DNA of 64,000 bases, taken from positions 1,236,107 through 1,300,106 of the forward strand of contig NW_013171838.1 of assembly GCF_000151665.1 (NCBI RefSeq), written 5' to 3'. The position numbers and the translations under genes were made by a program. Below, piece after piece: positions 44,291 through 56,523 of the stretch. How positions within the stretch are numbered: the stretch's first letter is position 1; every line of letters begins with the position of its first letter. The DNA is from Blastocystis hominis. Lineage: Eukaryota > Sar > Bigyra > Opalinata > Blastocystidae. A model generated the notes under the pieces. It made no database searches, was not told where the DNA came from, and worked only from the letters and a program-made list of their open reading frames with translations.

Positions 44291-47200
44291 ATTTCTTCCC
44301 CTTTGCACCCGACACTGCGACTCTCGAATTATTGATAATCACGCTGATCAAGTCTTGCATCGGAATCTGCTTTAACGCCTTCTTCTCCATCTCATTCGTC
44401 GCTGACTTGATCCATCCCTCCAAAACACTCTTCGCCATCGCTCCCTTCTTCATTTTTCCGGGTGTCAGCTTCGCACGATACGGACTCTCCACGATCGCGC
44501 TATACGGCGCACACATCGGAACGGCATGCAGGATGCCATCTCCCTCCACCGAGCGGAACGTCCAGTTCAGCAGGAAATCCGCGGTATCCCGCGTTGCTTC
44601 CTCCGTTTCCCCAGTTTCTCCAGTTTCTCCAGTTTCGTCGGCGTCTTTGGCGGTTTCGGGCTGGTCCTCGAGAACGCCCTCGATTCCCGCGATTACCCGC
44701 CAACTCTCCGGGCAGTTTCGCTGGTCGTGCTCACTGCTGCCGCACGTGAAGCAGCGAAGCGCGGGAGCGGCCGCCGGCTCCGCGGCGAGCGAAAGACCCA
44801 TCAAATCCTGCAGAATCGCCGCAGCCTCCGTGGAAGCGGGCGTTTCATTCAAGAGAGAGGGCGTTTCATTTCCATTTTCATGATTAATGGGAGTTTCATT
44901 TTGATTTCCACGATGAATGGCAGTTTCGTTTCCACTCTTCTTTTCCGCGGTTTTCTTGGCATCCTCTGCGAGAAGCGTTTCCACGGTCGTGTGTCCATAG
45001 AGGACGTCCATCAATCTACCTGTTACCCCGTTTCCACGTTTCCACCTTCGCTCCTCGTCGTCCACCGCGGCGTGTTTCTTCATCTTCTTCATCTTCCTCT
45101 TTTCCCCGCGGGACATCTCCTTCTTCCGCGGTTCCTCGGTCTGTTCCGCGATTAACGCCTCCATTTCCGCCTGCTCCTCCGCCAGCGCGCGCGATTTCTT
45201 CGTGGTTCCCTTCAGGCTCTTTTTCCCGCCCTTCGCCTCCTCGCTCTTCGAATTCTTCGAATTCTTCGCGTTCTTCGAATTCTTCGAATTCTTCACGTCC
45301 ACACGCCCACGCACCACCGCCTTCCCCGCGGTTTTCGGCGCCGAAACGCTGTCCATGACCTCGATCACGTAATCCTCCGCGTCCTCGTCGAACACTTCCG
45401 GGTCGTTCGCGGATTCCGCCGTGTCCACCCGCGGGACTCCGTGCTTCACCAGCGTCTCCCAGTCCGCGTCCTCCATTTCCCGCGGTTTTCGGTCATAGAA
45501 GTGCCGCTGCACGTCCTCGGGGCGAACTTCGAATAGAACCGTGAGCCCCATTTCCATGCGATACGGCGCCAAAAAGTTCTTTTTCCCGCGGATCATGAAG
45601 GAGCCGGTGGGCAAATACTCCCCGGAGGGCGCGGTCTTGCTGACCTGCCTGGCGGGCACCCAGTAGACCTTGCAGAGCAGCTGCGCGTCCCACGCCGAGG
45701 AGTGGCACAGCGCGAACGCCGCCGCTTGCAGCAGCGCCGCTTCGCCGGGCAATTCCGGGGCGCGGTAGTTGCGCAGCACCACGGTGGCGGCGCCGTGCAC
45801 GTCGGCGTGCAGCTAGGAGTGAGGTCCCGCGGGGAGCGCTACGAAGAGGTCGCCGGGACGGAGGTAGCGGCGCACGAGGATCTCGTTCTGCTCGCCGGAC
45901 TTGCCCGCCAGCACGATGAAACCGTCGGTGGTGACGCACCAGTCGAACTTCTCGAACCACCGCTTCTCGCGCTGCCGCGCGATTTCCGCGGGGTGGGCGG
46001 CCTCGGCGACGCGCAGCTCGGTCTGGCGCTGCTTGGAGGCCTCGGCGACGGCGGCCTGCGCGGCCTGGACGGTCTTGTCGAGCTTGTCTTGGAGATCTTT
46101 CTTCTGAGAGAAGAGAAGGGAGATGTTCTGGTTGCAGTTCAGACTCAGCTCCACGTCCACGTTGATTTTGTGCGGTGATTCTGAGCGAGACGAGGCTGCC
46201 GCCATCTTGGCTTCGCCTTCCAAGTTGTCATCGTCGTCTTCCAAGTTGTCATCTTCGTCTTCCAAGTTGTCATCGTCGTCGTCGTCATCGTCGTCGTCGT
46301 CAAAGTCATCGTCAAACTCCAGTTTGACACGATTGTGTTCCAGATCAAGCTGCTTGATATGGTGGAACACATTATACGGACGCTGCTTGAGCAGCTTGAC
46401 CTGCTCCTGCAGCACGCTCCACTGCACGCCCTGGCTGAGATACTGGTTCAGCACCACGATCGCCGTGTTCACCACCGTCGGGTAGCTCTGCAGCGCGCGG
46501 ATGCGCCGCCGACACGCCGCGATCTCCGACTCCAGCGCGCGGATCCGCGCCGATTGCTTCGCCGAGATGGTTTCCACGCGCTTGTTGATCGCCTCCCGCG
46601 ATCTACGCATCACAGAACCGCGGGACGGTCACTTCTGCAGCTTGGCGGCAACGCGAAGATTCTCCTCGTTGACGAAGTACGCGTCGATGCACTCGTTGAA
46701 CGAAGAAAACTCCCGCGAAGATTCGCCTCCCGCCAACGGCACTTCGAACGGACCGAATTCCACGAATGGCTCGTACGCGGGAGTCGTTTCCGTGGCCGGC
46801 ACCGGATCTCCCTCGCAGAGAATGTAGCCCCGCGGGGATTCGATGGATTGTTCGAGGGACCGCGCTTCGGATTGGATAACCGCGAGTAATCGCGCGAGGT
46901 CCGTTTCGTTGGCGAAAAAAGCCTCGTTTTCGGTGGTGGAGGCGGGGTCCACGTTGACCAGGCGAAGACATTTGGCGGCAAAAAGCGGTCCGAGGAGAGC
47001 GATGAGATGATTGGCGCACAGAACGGATTTTGCCTGTTTTTCCTTCGATTTTAACTCGCTCCAACGCGAGAGAAGAACCGAGATGGAGTCCTTGAGAGAG
47101 GAGACGGTGAGGGATTGGATGGCATCGAAGGGGCTGTGCTGTTCTAGAAAAAGATCCGCGGAAGGGAGAATCAAATACTGGGATGGAAATTGTATTGGTG

Positions 47201-47746
47201 CTTGACGTCCACCTGGGTTCCATCGTTCAACGTGTAGGAACGCAGCAGGAACATCACCTCAAATTCGTAGTTCGTCAAAATAATGTTGCCTCCGGAGTAC
47301 AACTCCACGATTACGTGATAGGTGGTCTCGCCATTGCCAAACACTAAATCGACCACACGGTCCTACAGCAATAAACTCCTCCACCCATGTTTACAAAGCC
47401 AATTTGACGGACAGCTTCAATCCTTCGATTTCGGATGTGCTTTCTCAATTTCTGCGAAAAGGTATTAGGGAATTGGTTTTTCTCACGCAAATACTTGGTG
47501 AGATGGACCCTAGAGAGGAAACAAATCCTAACATGACGAACCGAACACCACTTTCGATTACAAGGTTATATTGGGCTCCGCCCTTCATTAACTTGAGTAT
47601 GTACACTTTATTCGAGACGTCGTATCTGCAGTAGGAAAGAACAAACAAAACAGATACACGTTCGCCAGTTTTGCTCCGAGAACGATCCCTTTCAGTTCGT
47701 TCACGCATGCTCTCACGTCGAGAGCAGTCATACGAGTCTTGGGCAT
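44291..47746 (-). CDS. NEMF: NEMF/Rqc2 ribosome quality control factor
   Basis: NEMF (yeast Rqc2) binds obstructed 60S subunits, recruits Listerin and adds CAT tails. Start MPKTRMTALDVRACVNELKG at 47746. Introns of 30-37 nt join the NFACT-N lobes (VYDVSNKVYILKLMKGG, VVDLVFGNGETTYHVIVELY, SGGNIILT), a coiled-coil middle (AKQSARIRALESEIAACRRR), an Asp-rich insert (46210-46320) and NFACT-R (LHADVHGAATVVLRNY, SSAWDAQ, QVSKTAPSGEYLPTGSFMIR, GKKNFL). A CCHC knuckle (CFTCGSSEHDQRNC) and an NFACT-C tail follow. The frame ends GAKGKK then T44291 + poly(A); the genomic TGA at 44277 lies beyond the cleavage signal. Intron 1 (47626-47657) itself contains TGTTTGTT. Confidence 0.9.
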
Positions 47747-47768
47747 GGAATCAAAAAAACAATAGAGC

Positions 47769-47776
47769 AACAAACA
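47769..47776 (-). terminator. TGTTTGTT motif of PHD-AP2 gene
   Basis: Minus-strand octamer 134 nt past the PHD-AP2 stop and 22 nt before the NEMF start codon. Confidence 0.75.
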
Positions 47777-47910
47777 GCAACACAAAAAGGCAAAGAATCA
47801 CAGAGATCTCGATCAATACTCCAGAGATCTACAAAAAAGCTGGTACTGTTCCCGGTTTAACCTTAACACATTTCTTCGTTCGGTGGTATCCACATAAATA
47901 ATGGGCGAGC

Positions 47911-48672
47911 CTACATGCTACTCCTCCAAATGGATCTACAAGCATGAAGTTCTGTGTCAATACTCTGAATTCGGCTCGAGACAGCGCTGGTCTCCCGATT
48001 CGATTCGCAAGGATCACTCGCTGTCGAAACGATCGAATTCTGCCTCGAAGTCGGTTTGCTGTTCACCTGAAGGGGATTACGACAGGACGCTCCATCCTCG
48101 GTATGAAAGTTCAGAATCGCTTTGCTTCCGTGATAGCGTTTTGCAGCGATATCATAAGCATGCGCCGCCTCTTCTTCGCTGGAATAGCTCCCGAGATACT
48201 ACGATGCATTGAGAACGTTAGGACTCACCACTTTCTTCCCGTTGTATTGAATCTGCGCGTTCCACTTTCCGGCACGCGAATACACGCCTCGATACCCGCT
48301 CGTGAAGATGTGTAATCGGGTTCGACCATTTTCACCTCTGAGAATGAGCTAGAAACGCGGAAAAAACCGAGAATGCGTCTGTTTCAACTGAAAGGCAGAG
48401 CCAACGCGGAGCTTCGAGGTGATCGGCGGATCGATGGAACTTGGACCCGTTGTATTTGCAGCTAACTGGAAAGAGTGAATCGAGAAGCTACTTTTGGCAT
48501 GGTACTCACACCGAGGACATGCCCAGAAATCTTGAGGTTGCGACTTGAGGGGAGGAGACAGACACTCAGGGTGGTATGCAAGCGAGCAATAGTCACAGCA
48601 TAATAGAAGCCCCTTTTGAGAGCAAATTGCACACATTGGCTTGTGCTTTCCATAGTATCTTTGCAAATTCAT
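47911..48672 (-). CDS. PHD finger-AP2/ERF fusion protein
   Basis: The N-terminal PHD finger reads CAICSQKGLLLCCDYCSLAY, HPECLSPPLKSQPQDFWACP, RC (C4HC3). A 30-nt intron (near 48330-48360) leads to an AP2/ERF domain: GYRGVYSRAGKWNAQIQYNG, KKV, then after a 30-nt intron YLGSYSSEEEAAHAYDIAAK, RYHGSKAILNF. The YRG, WxAxIx, LGxYxxxEEAAxAYDxAA and NF elements are all present. The tail is Ser-rich; stop TAG at 47911-47913. AP2 domains bind DNA in plants, apicomplexans and some stramenopiles; the PHD would read histone H3. Inferred transcription factor. Confidence 0.8.
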
Positions 48673-48992
48673 TTCACACTGATTGGCTTGTTATCAAATA
48701 CAATTCTGGATTACGAAGAAACTGAATGACAGTTTCATGATTGAAAGGTCGGTAAAGAAAAGGACCCATAGGACTCTACCGACTCCAGGCATTAAAAAAA
48801 AAGACTTCCGNNNNNNNNNNNNNNNNNNNNNNNNNNNNNNNNNNNNNNNNNNNNNNNNNNNNNNNNNNNNNNNNNNNNNTCTAAGTAAGGATTAATCGAA
48901 AGAAGTCAGTATGAAATAACGCTACCCAAATTCATTTTTTGCTTTCCCTTTCAAATGGAAGTGCCTTATAGTGTAAATACTAACAGACAGTG
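48673..48992. other. Divergent spacer with assembly gap
   Basis: Contains a 69-base run of N at 48811-48879. Sequence around it is AT-rich with no gene visible; promoter elements of both flanking genes may be hidden. Confidence 0.8.
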
Positions 48993-50214
48993 ATGGTAAT
49001 GCATAGAAGGGTGATTTGCAGCTAGAACAGGAAGTCAGTGATGTGGAGTTTGTTCCCGAGGAACTAGCGTTTTTAAACCAGTCAAATGATGTTTTTTATG
49101 AATGTCCGTGTTACCCAAAGAGGGATTTATCCGTTCAGCACGACGATGTCGATCTCGATAAGGAAGACATTTATATTCCAGACGATGCAGATGACGCATC
49201 GCTATTGAACGTTTTAAACGATTCTGATAATTGGAAAGAGAAACTATCGCAGTCCAGAAGAGCTTTAGATCAAATGAAGAATGGAAAAGATGAATTGTCG
49301 AAATATAAGCGGAGTGTGGCTAGAGTTCGATTTTTATGTAGAAATTTGGCGAATGAAGCAAAAGATAATCGGACTTGAGAGTGAGATTGCTGTGCAGAAG
49401 AACCAGGTTGATCTTACCACGCAGCAGATGAACGAAATCAAAGAGGAAAAGGAGAAGTGCATCGCCGAACGAGAAGAGAGCGAGAAGGCAACTCTGCAGC
49501 TCGAGAACACGATCGTCTCGCTGAAGTCCATTATCTCCACAAAGAACCGCGATATTGCTAGTTTGGAACGACGATTAGCGGAAGCCAATCGCCATCTTAC
49601 ATTGACCACCTCTGAAATCCACGTACTTCAGGAACCAAAGCAAAACGAGGAGGATGAGCAAGAGGAAGAGGGGTCGCAGGAAGCGCAGGAAGCGCAGGAA
49701 GCGCAATCGCAGGAGCCATCGGAATCGACGTTGGAAGAACTCACAACGTTGCGAAATCGTGTTGTAGAATTGGAGGAAAAGCTGGCACAGCATGAAAGCA
49801 GCGTTGAACAGGACGAAGAGTCGCGATTGGAATCTCTTGAGAGTTTTGTCGGTTTAGTTCGAACCATCGCATATGTGAAGAGTAAGGAGGAAGGAAAGCA
49901 AATATGTAAGACTTTTCTTGTTGTTTTATGCGAAAGTGAGGATGAATGGCGGGAAGTGTTTTCATTGCGGGCGAGATTTATCGGAATGTCTGGACAGCGA
50001 GGGGGACTCGGGGTGCAACTACTGCTCTATTTTGAATAATCTAATCAAGGAAGAAGCGTCGATTGTTGTGAATTCAAAGCCTGATCCTTTTGCCTTTGTG
50101 TTGTTTTTCTTTATCTCTGTGACTATTTTACTGGCTATCTTTGTATATAACTGGAGAGATGAGGCTTTAATTGTGCTTCAGTCACTCAAGGATAAAATCA
50201 CTTCTTCTCATTAG
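48993..50214 (+). CDS. Tail-anchored coiled-coil protein with zinc ribbon
   Basis: The start codon exon is just ATG (48993-48995), followed by a 26-nt intron. An acidic N-terminus (LEQEVSDVEFVPEELAFLNQ) leads through a 28-nt intron to a long coiled coil (KIIGLESEIAVQKNQVDLTT, KCIAEREESEKATLQLENTI). After a 31-nt intron comes CFHCGRDLSECLDSEGDSGC, NYCS (two CxxC-like pairs) and a C-terminal helix PFAFVLFFFISVTILLAIFV with a short lumenal end. TAG at 50212-50214. The layout is golgin- or tether-like; partner unknown. Confidence 0.65.
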
Positions 50215-50224
50215 TAAATTGTCT

Positions 50225-50232
50225 TGTTTGTT
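50225..50232 (+). terminator. TGTTTGTT motif of coiled-coil gene
   Basis: Exact octamer 10 nt after the stop. Confidence 0.85.
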
Positions 50233-50255
50233 TGGAAATCGCAAGAAGTGAATGA

Positions 50256-50627
50256 ATGTCTTCGCTTTCTGTAGGAATCTTGCTGAAAGCTGTGAAATAG
50301 GATTCGGACTACAGATGTGTTGTGGGTGAGAGTTACTATAAGGTAATCATGAAACTCAAAGATAAAGAAATAGAAATTCCTCCTCTAGGTAGTTCTTGGC
50401 CAAGTAGAGTGAAACGTAGAAATTAAATTAACAGAATGGTATAAAAAGCAGATACAAAGTGCGGAAAATGGATTTCCAAACTGTAGGAGGTGGGGGTTGA
50501 TTTTGATCTAGCATTTGACCAAGTATTGCGTCTCCAAGAGGAGGCGAGTCTTCCTCGGTCTCTCACCATGGAGCAAGTCCCATCTCCTCCAAATTGTGGT
50601 GTTTGTGATAATAATCAGACTATTTGA
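50256..50627 (+). CDS. Small unknown protein, 93 residues, three introns
   Basis: Introns of 30 nt (after MSSLS), 31 nt and 29 nt give one frame: MSSLSDSDYRCVVGESYYKV, IMKLKDKEIEIPPLEIKLTE, WYKKQIQSAENGFPNSFDQV, LRLQEEASLPRSLTMEQ, ending CGVCDNNQTI and TGA at 50625-50627. The three splices each remove in-frame stops and leave a hydrophilic protein, which argues for a real gene. No family recognised. Its start codon lies 23 nt after the previous gene's motif. Confidence 0.55.
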
Positions 50628-51479
50628 CTCAAATTGGATGTAGAAAGGAGTTTATGCTAAGAATTGATTGAACAAATAAACAAATGAATCGAAGGAATGA
50701 ATGTAACAGGTGTGCCAAGCGAGAATTTGAATAATGTATACTTTATAATAGGCAGCACATTCACATCGATTTTTGTTCGTATCCTCATTATAGAATCAAA
50801 GTCGACTATCTAGAAAAGTACTTTCTATGATATTTTTTTTCTCAATTTGATTGTGACTTCCATAATAATATACTATTCACATATATCATGTTTTTCTATC
50901 GATTGTTATATGTATATATACTTCATTTTTGTGTTTAGGTACAATAAAGAAATATGTTTGGTATTCTCACTCCTTAAGTATTCCATTTTTAACAACCATA
51001 TCATTTACATGAAAATAAGTAAAATCATGTGCTATACACAAATACAAGAACAAAATATCACATTCCATTATTTAACTTCTTTAAATATCAACAATAAGAT
51101 AAAACCATTAAAACACCACACTGCAATCACTTAATCATCTCAATTCAATCTTTCACAATCTGAAGAGTTGCCAAATATAAGACATCATTATTGAAAACAT
51201 TTACTATACTCGATTGCCTCCATTTGGCTTTTTCATTATTCATATATTCTTAATTTTGATTCTTATCATCGATTATACATAAGATTTAAATATAGGATTT
51301 CTACCAATTTGAATCGCTATAATGGAAAAGAGTGAATTGATGACTGGATTCTAAATCAATGGCCACAGAATGGTGGTAAGGGGTGTGGGACAAACAAAGT
51401 GGGTAGTGCATATTCAATGATCATTGAATGGATTAAAATGAAGTGTGTAGATCCAATGCTGAAACTACCTTCTCTTGAT
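50628..51479. other. AT-rich spacer
   Basis: No gene visible. The short open frame at 50847-51134 is Ile/Tyr-rich and looks random. It marks the start of the AT-rich island that holds LRR copy B. Confidence 0.6.
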
Positions 51480-54451
51480 TTAGTCAACAAGATCAGCGAG
51501 AATGGAAGAAACATCTATGAATCAAATCCAATCAATCAAACTATACTCAAAATTGATTTCGATTGAACTTTCTGGAATGAACCAGGTAGCTCGACATTTT
51601 GAAGATTCGGAATATCTAAATACTATCAATATTCAATATGCAGAAATACTTGCCAATGTCACTACATGAGGATATTGGAAACTACCATAAACAGAAGTTA
51701 TTGATGTTAGATTTGGAAGATCTACAAAACAAATCATAACCAATCAATTCATTATTACTTCGCATTGTCAATGAACATGATTCATCAACCCTCTTTCCTT
51801 CAAGTGCACTTCTACCGAGTTGAATGGATTGTAATGATGGAAGATCTACATCAATCATTTCATTCAAATTCATTCAATACTTTCAATTATTGTTGATATG
51901 GATTCACGAAATGCATAATTGCCTAATGTAATGGATTGTAGATTTGGAAGATCTATGCATCATTCAAATATTCAATATCATATCAATACCTCGAACCAAA
52001 AATGAATTAGCATGGAAATTATATGATTCACTTCCAATTTTACCAATCTGAATGGATTGTAATTGTGGTAGATTCTTCAATTCAAAGTCGCCTCCAAAAT
52101 CACTGAAACTGAATTGACCAATTTGAATGGATTCCAATGATTCACAATTCAATATGTGGAATGATTTCGATTTATCATTTGCATCATAACTTTTTTCGGG
52201 AATGAATGAATAGTATCCGATTTTGATAGTTTTCAATCGATTCAATCCATCGATTTGGAATGTTTTTACTGATACAAAACAAGCGTAACCGATTTCGATT
52301 GATTCAACGAGAGTAAATCGCGAGAAATCAAAAACTGTGTATTCTTTGTCCCTACAAGCCCAACTAGGAATGAAAATAGAATTGACAGATGAATTTAACG
52401 ATTGAATATAGAGTTGACAATCGATAAACGCAGTTAGTACACCGCAATCATCTAATGTCAATAAGAAACATGAAAGATACTTTTATAATCACTATTATTT
52501 ACATAAACAAATGAACCAGGTAGACTGACATTTTGAAGATTTGGAGTATCTAAATACTATCAATATTCAATATGCAGAAATACTTGCCAATGTCACTACA
52601 CGAGGATAATAAAAACTATATCCGTCAGAAGTTATTGATGTTAGATTTGGAAGATCTACAAAAAATCATAACCAATCAATTCATTATTACTTCGCATTGT
52701 CAATGAACAAGAATCATCCCATGGATTTCCAGCAAGTGCAGATTCACCGAGTTGAATGGATTGTAATGATGGAAGATCTACATCATTTCATTCAAACTCA
52801 TTCAATACTCTCAATTATTGTTGATAAGGAATACTGGAATGCATATTCACCTAATGTAATGGATTGTAGAATTGGAAGATCTATGCATTATCCAAATATT
52901 CAATATCATATCAATACCTCCAATCTCAAAGGAACCATCACGAAATGTACTATCACCTAATGTAATAGATCGTAGATTTGGAAGATCTATGCATTTAATC
53001 ATTTTCATTATCATATTAATACCTCCAATCACAAAGAAACCATCACGAAATGCCCAATCACCTATTGTAACGGATTGTAGATTTGGAAGATCTATGCATT
53101 TAATCATTTTCATTATCATATTAATACCTCCAATCTCAAAGATACTAAAATAAAAATTCTTTGATAAACTTCCAATTGTACCAATTTGAATGGATTGTAG
53201 TTGTGCACAATTCTTCAATTCAAAGTCGCCAGCATAATCACTGAAACTATATCTGTCTATTTCAATGGATTCCAATGATTCACAATTCAATATGTGGAAT
53301 GATTTCGATTCATCATAATTATTTCCCCAAACATTCCTTTTCTGAGTAAATGAATCACTTCCGATTTTGATAGTTTTCAATCGATTCAATCCATCAATCC
53401 TGAATGTTTTCACGTTTACAAAGCAAAAATCGCCAATTTCAATTCTCTTTAAATAAGGATAATTAGACAATTCAAATTTCGTTACATACTTTCCAGATCC
53501 AAATTGTACTATGTATGATTCTTGTTTGGATCTGATTCCATGTGGTCCATTGTTCGGATAGATTGCTGTGAAATAGATAAAGAAAAGAATGATTATAATT
53601 ACAGCTACAATCATTGATATATATCTATTCTCCAGTAGTGTTCCATACAATCTTGCTGTCTTCAATTTAGAAAAAACGTCTTTCCTTACCTTTGTATTAT
53701 CATCCTTTCCAAATTCTTCTCTTTTATCTTTTCGTGGATAACCCATTTCCAAACTATCAACAAATCCTCCTTCATACACTTTCTTACCATTCTTATATTC
53801 TATCAAACTATTATCATGGAACTGTTTCAATAATGTATCTTCTTTACCTTCTTTCCATACACTCACACGACTAATCTTTTCATCTTCATAAGAATAACAA
53901 AACCCTTCACTATTTCCAAACTCATCTTTCTGACTAATTCGAATGATTCTTCCTTTTTCATCCAACTCTTTCCAATATCCCTTTCCCATTTCATTCGATG
54001 GAACTATATTCAGTTTCTTACCTTTCTTATAATATCCATCAAATACCACGTTGCCATTTTCATCATATTCTTGTCCTCTTCCTTCTCGATATCCGTTTAC
54101 AAAGTAACCTTTGTAAAATAGAATACCATTTTTACAGAGTGTACAAGGTCCTGAAGCGATTCCATTCACAAATGTCAGAGTTGCCATCAGAGTATTATCC
54201 TGAGAATAAATACTGGATTCTCCGTCCATTTTCCCGTTTTTCATTGTTGTTTTGATAAGACAACCTTCATGAGGCTTACCAACTTCAATATGAGCTGGGC
54301 CATCTGTTTCTCTTCCTGACTTTATAGGGAACTGCTCCGAAACGTTGTATTCCCACCACTGGTCTTTTTCGTTAGTATTATCACTAGCATTGTTTATTGT
54401 TGGTAATTCGATGTTAGTAACGTGAATAGCACCCTTTGACAAATTACTCAT
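51480..54451 (-). CDS. MORN-TM-LRR membrane protein, copy B (complete)
   Basis: Nearly identical to the gene at 1-2758 but complete. It has the same N-terminus (MSNLSKGAIHVTNIELPTIN), MORN-like repeats, one transmembrane helix (ISMIVAVIIIILFFIYFTA) and then LRR units. About twelve phase-1 introns of 28-41 nt divide the LRR part, each at A or G|GT...AG|AT, so nearly every exon starts (D/N)LPxLQSI. Two of these introns (36 nt, near 52990-53140) have no stop and a length divisible by three, so they hide inside the long open frame as INMIMKMIKC insertions. Two LRR modules are in tandem. The last exon reads NVSSILADLVD and TAA at 51480-51482. No frame break seen in this copy. Confidence 0.75.
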
Positions 54452-55321
54452 TTACAATCGATAGATAATAGTGTGTAAAAGCCAAGGTAAAACCGAATCT
54501 ACTAGATCCTTGATAATCAAATGATGACTGTCCGTTTTGTGCGTTTCATTTATATCCATTCATATTTGCCTTATCATTTGAACAATCAAAAGTCTGCATT
54601 TAGAAGTAATATGATATAGAAATAAATAAGTGTTTGTTTTCTGTATTCTTAGGGTTTGCTTCTATTCCTTTCTAAAATCTCCATAATATTCGATTTTCCA
54701 AGATGAGTACTAATAATATTAGTATATTTCATTCATTGTGATGATGCTGGCACCCTTTAAAAAGGCTTGCTTGTTATTCTAGCGAAGTTCGATATTTCAC
54801 AAAGTCTCAAAGTATTTTTACAATTTCTTGAAGGGAAGTATAAGTTGACTAGACTAAATTACATGAAAATGACATATCAACTCAATTGAAAAGTGACTGG
54901 GAATTTGGTTGCTTTGGTAACAAATGGTGATTGTGAATATCAAATTGAAAATGATTTATGTTCTGTTGAATAAACACTACACAATACGCAGTCCATATTG
55001 TTGAATTGCTGTGTTTCATATTTTACAATATTGTTGTTCATTATTCTGTATTACAGTGGTAAAATTCTAATGGAATAACAAACAGTTCTAAAAGCAAGTA
55101 ATACAGCGATTATATACTAATATTTGTGCATTGTTTATCCATTCATTTGGTCCTGATTTACAAGAACTTAGTCATCATTTATGAACATTCGCATTTCTTA
55201 CCAATTCACCATACGATGTAAATATAATATAAATTGGTTTGATTCATGATCTGTTAAATACAAAAGACAATTGCTTTTACTTGTAATATCTTGACAGATT
55301 TGATCATATCATAGTCGCTTG

Positions 55322-55358
<37 letters not shown>

Positions 55359-56513
55359 TATATGTATATATGTTCATTCGACAAGTAATGATAGAGAGAT
55401 ATCAAAATGTGGTTAGTATGTCCATATTTACAGATTGTATTGCATATTTTATCACTGCAATACATGGAATAAAAACAACTCATTCGTATTTATTAAGAAT
55501 TCGATTGAATACCATTGGGAATTATTCTAATTAACTATTCATTAATTCAGTCCATTCATCATTCTCTACTCCATTCAATAGCTGACTATTAATCGATTAT
55601 AATAGCATGGATTCATCCTTTTGATAATAATTGAATCAATTCGCAATTGCTTCTTTTTAATGGTTGTAGTTATGACTAATATAAGTTTACAATAATACTG
55701 TGATATATTCATAAATTGTACTATTCTCTGATGTTCATTCTTCAAGCCTATATTCATACTGATAACAGAATGACATCTTCAATGAATTGTGCATTTCAAA
55801 GACACGAATTGATCAATATACTAATCGATAAACAGATAAATAGTTTTTATAGCTGATTTCTATGCATATTAAAATGACTTCTACATTATCACAGAATTTA
55901 AATGTAATGTTTATGAGTATTGAATTATAATTCAATACAAAGGTTATCCATATTATTACTTGTATTATATTGAATAGTTTCTATTTTTACAGATCGAAAT
56001 GTAATACAGAAGGGCCAATCTACATTAAAAGATTGACTATTGTGTTTATTATTAGTGTATTGTTAATACGGTTGAGCATTTTTCGTAGTGCTGAGTAGTA
56101 TTAATTGTTATTGATAATTTGTGAACCATTTTATAAGAGTTCATTCTTATATAACACCATTAACCTATAGAACACTGCTTGTATTCTGGATGGCTTAATC
56201 AATGGACATACCTATATTTTTCATATGAATTACGTGCATACCCTCTAAAATGATATTAAGAATAAAGAGGAATAAAAACCATGCTATTTGCAATATCTCC
56301 TAAAAATGGTTTAAAACTTATGAAAAAACAACATTCTATAAAAATGATGTCCACAAATATTGATCGGAATGATATACCTTCATTGAAACACTCAACAATG
56401 AAATACTAAGCAGACTCAAATACCGTCATAATTTATGTCTCATACCTTAATAAAGAGTCATGTATAGATCATACCTCAAGAACACCAAATGATAGAGATA
56501 TTCCCATTTTTCC
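54452..56513. other. AT-rich gene-poor spacer
   Basis: The first 175 bases match the region upstream of LRR copy A. 55326-55372 is an (AT)n microsatellite. No other feature seen. Confidence 0.7.
55326..55372. repeat. (AT)n microsatellite
   Basis: About 20 AT units with a few interruptions (ACAT, GTAT). Confidence 0.95.
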
Positions 56514-56521
56514 AACAAACA
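56514..56521 (-). terminator. TGTTTGTT motif of SMYD-like gene
   Basis: Minus-strand octamer 2 nt after the genomic TAG. The T of that TAG sits exactly four bases before the motif. Confidence 0.85.
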
Positions 56522-56523
56522 AA

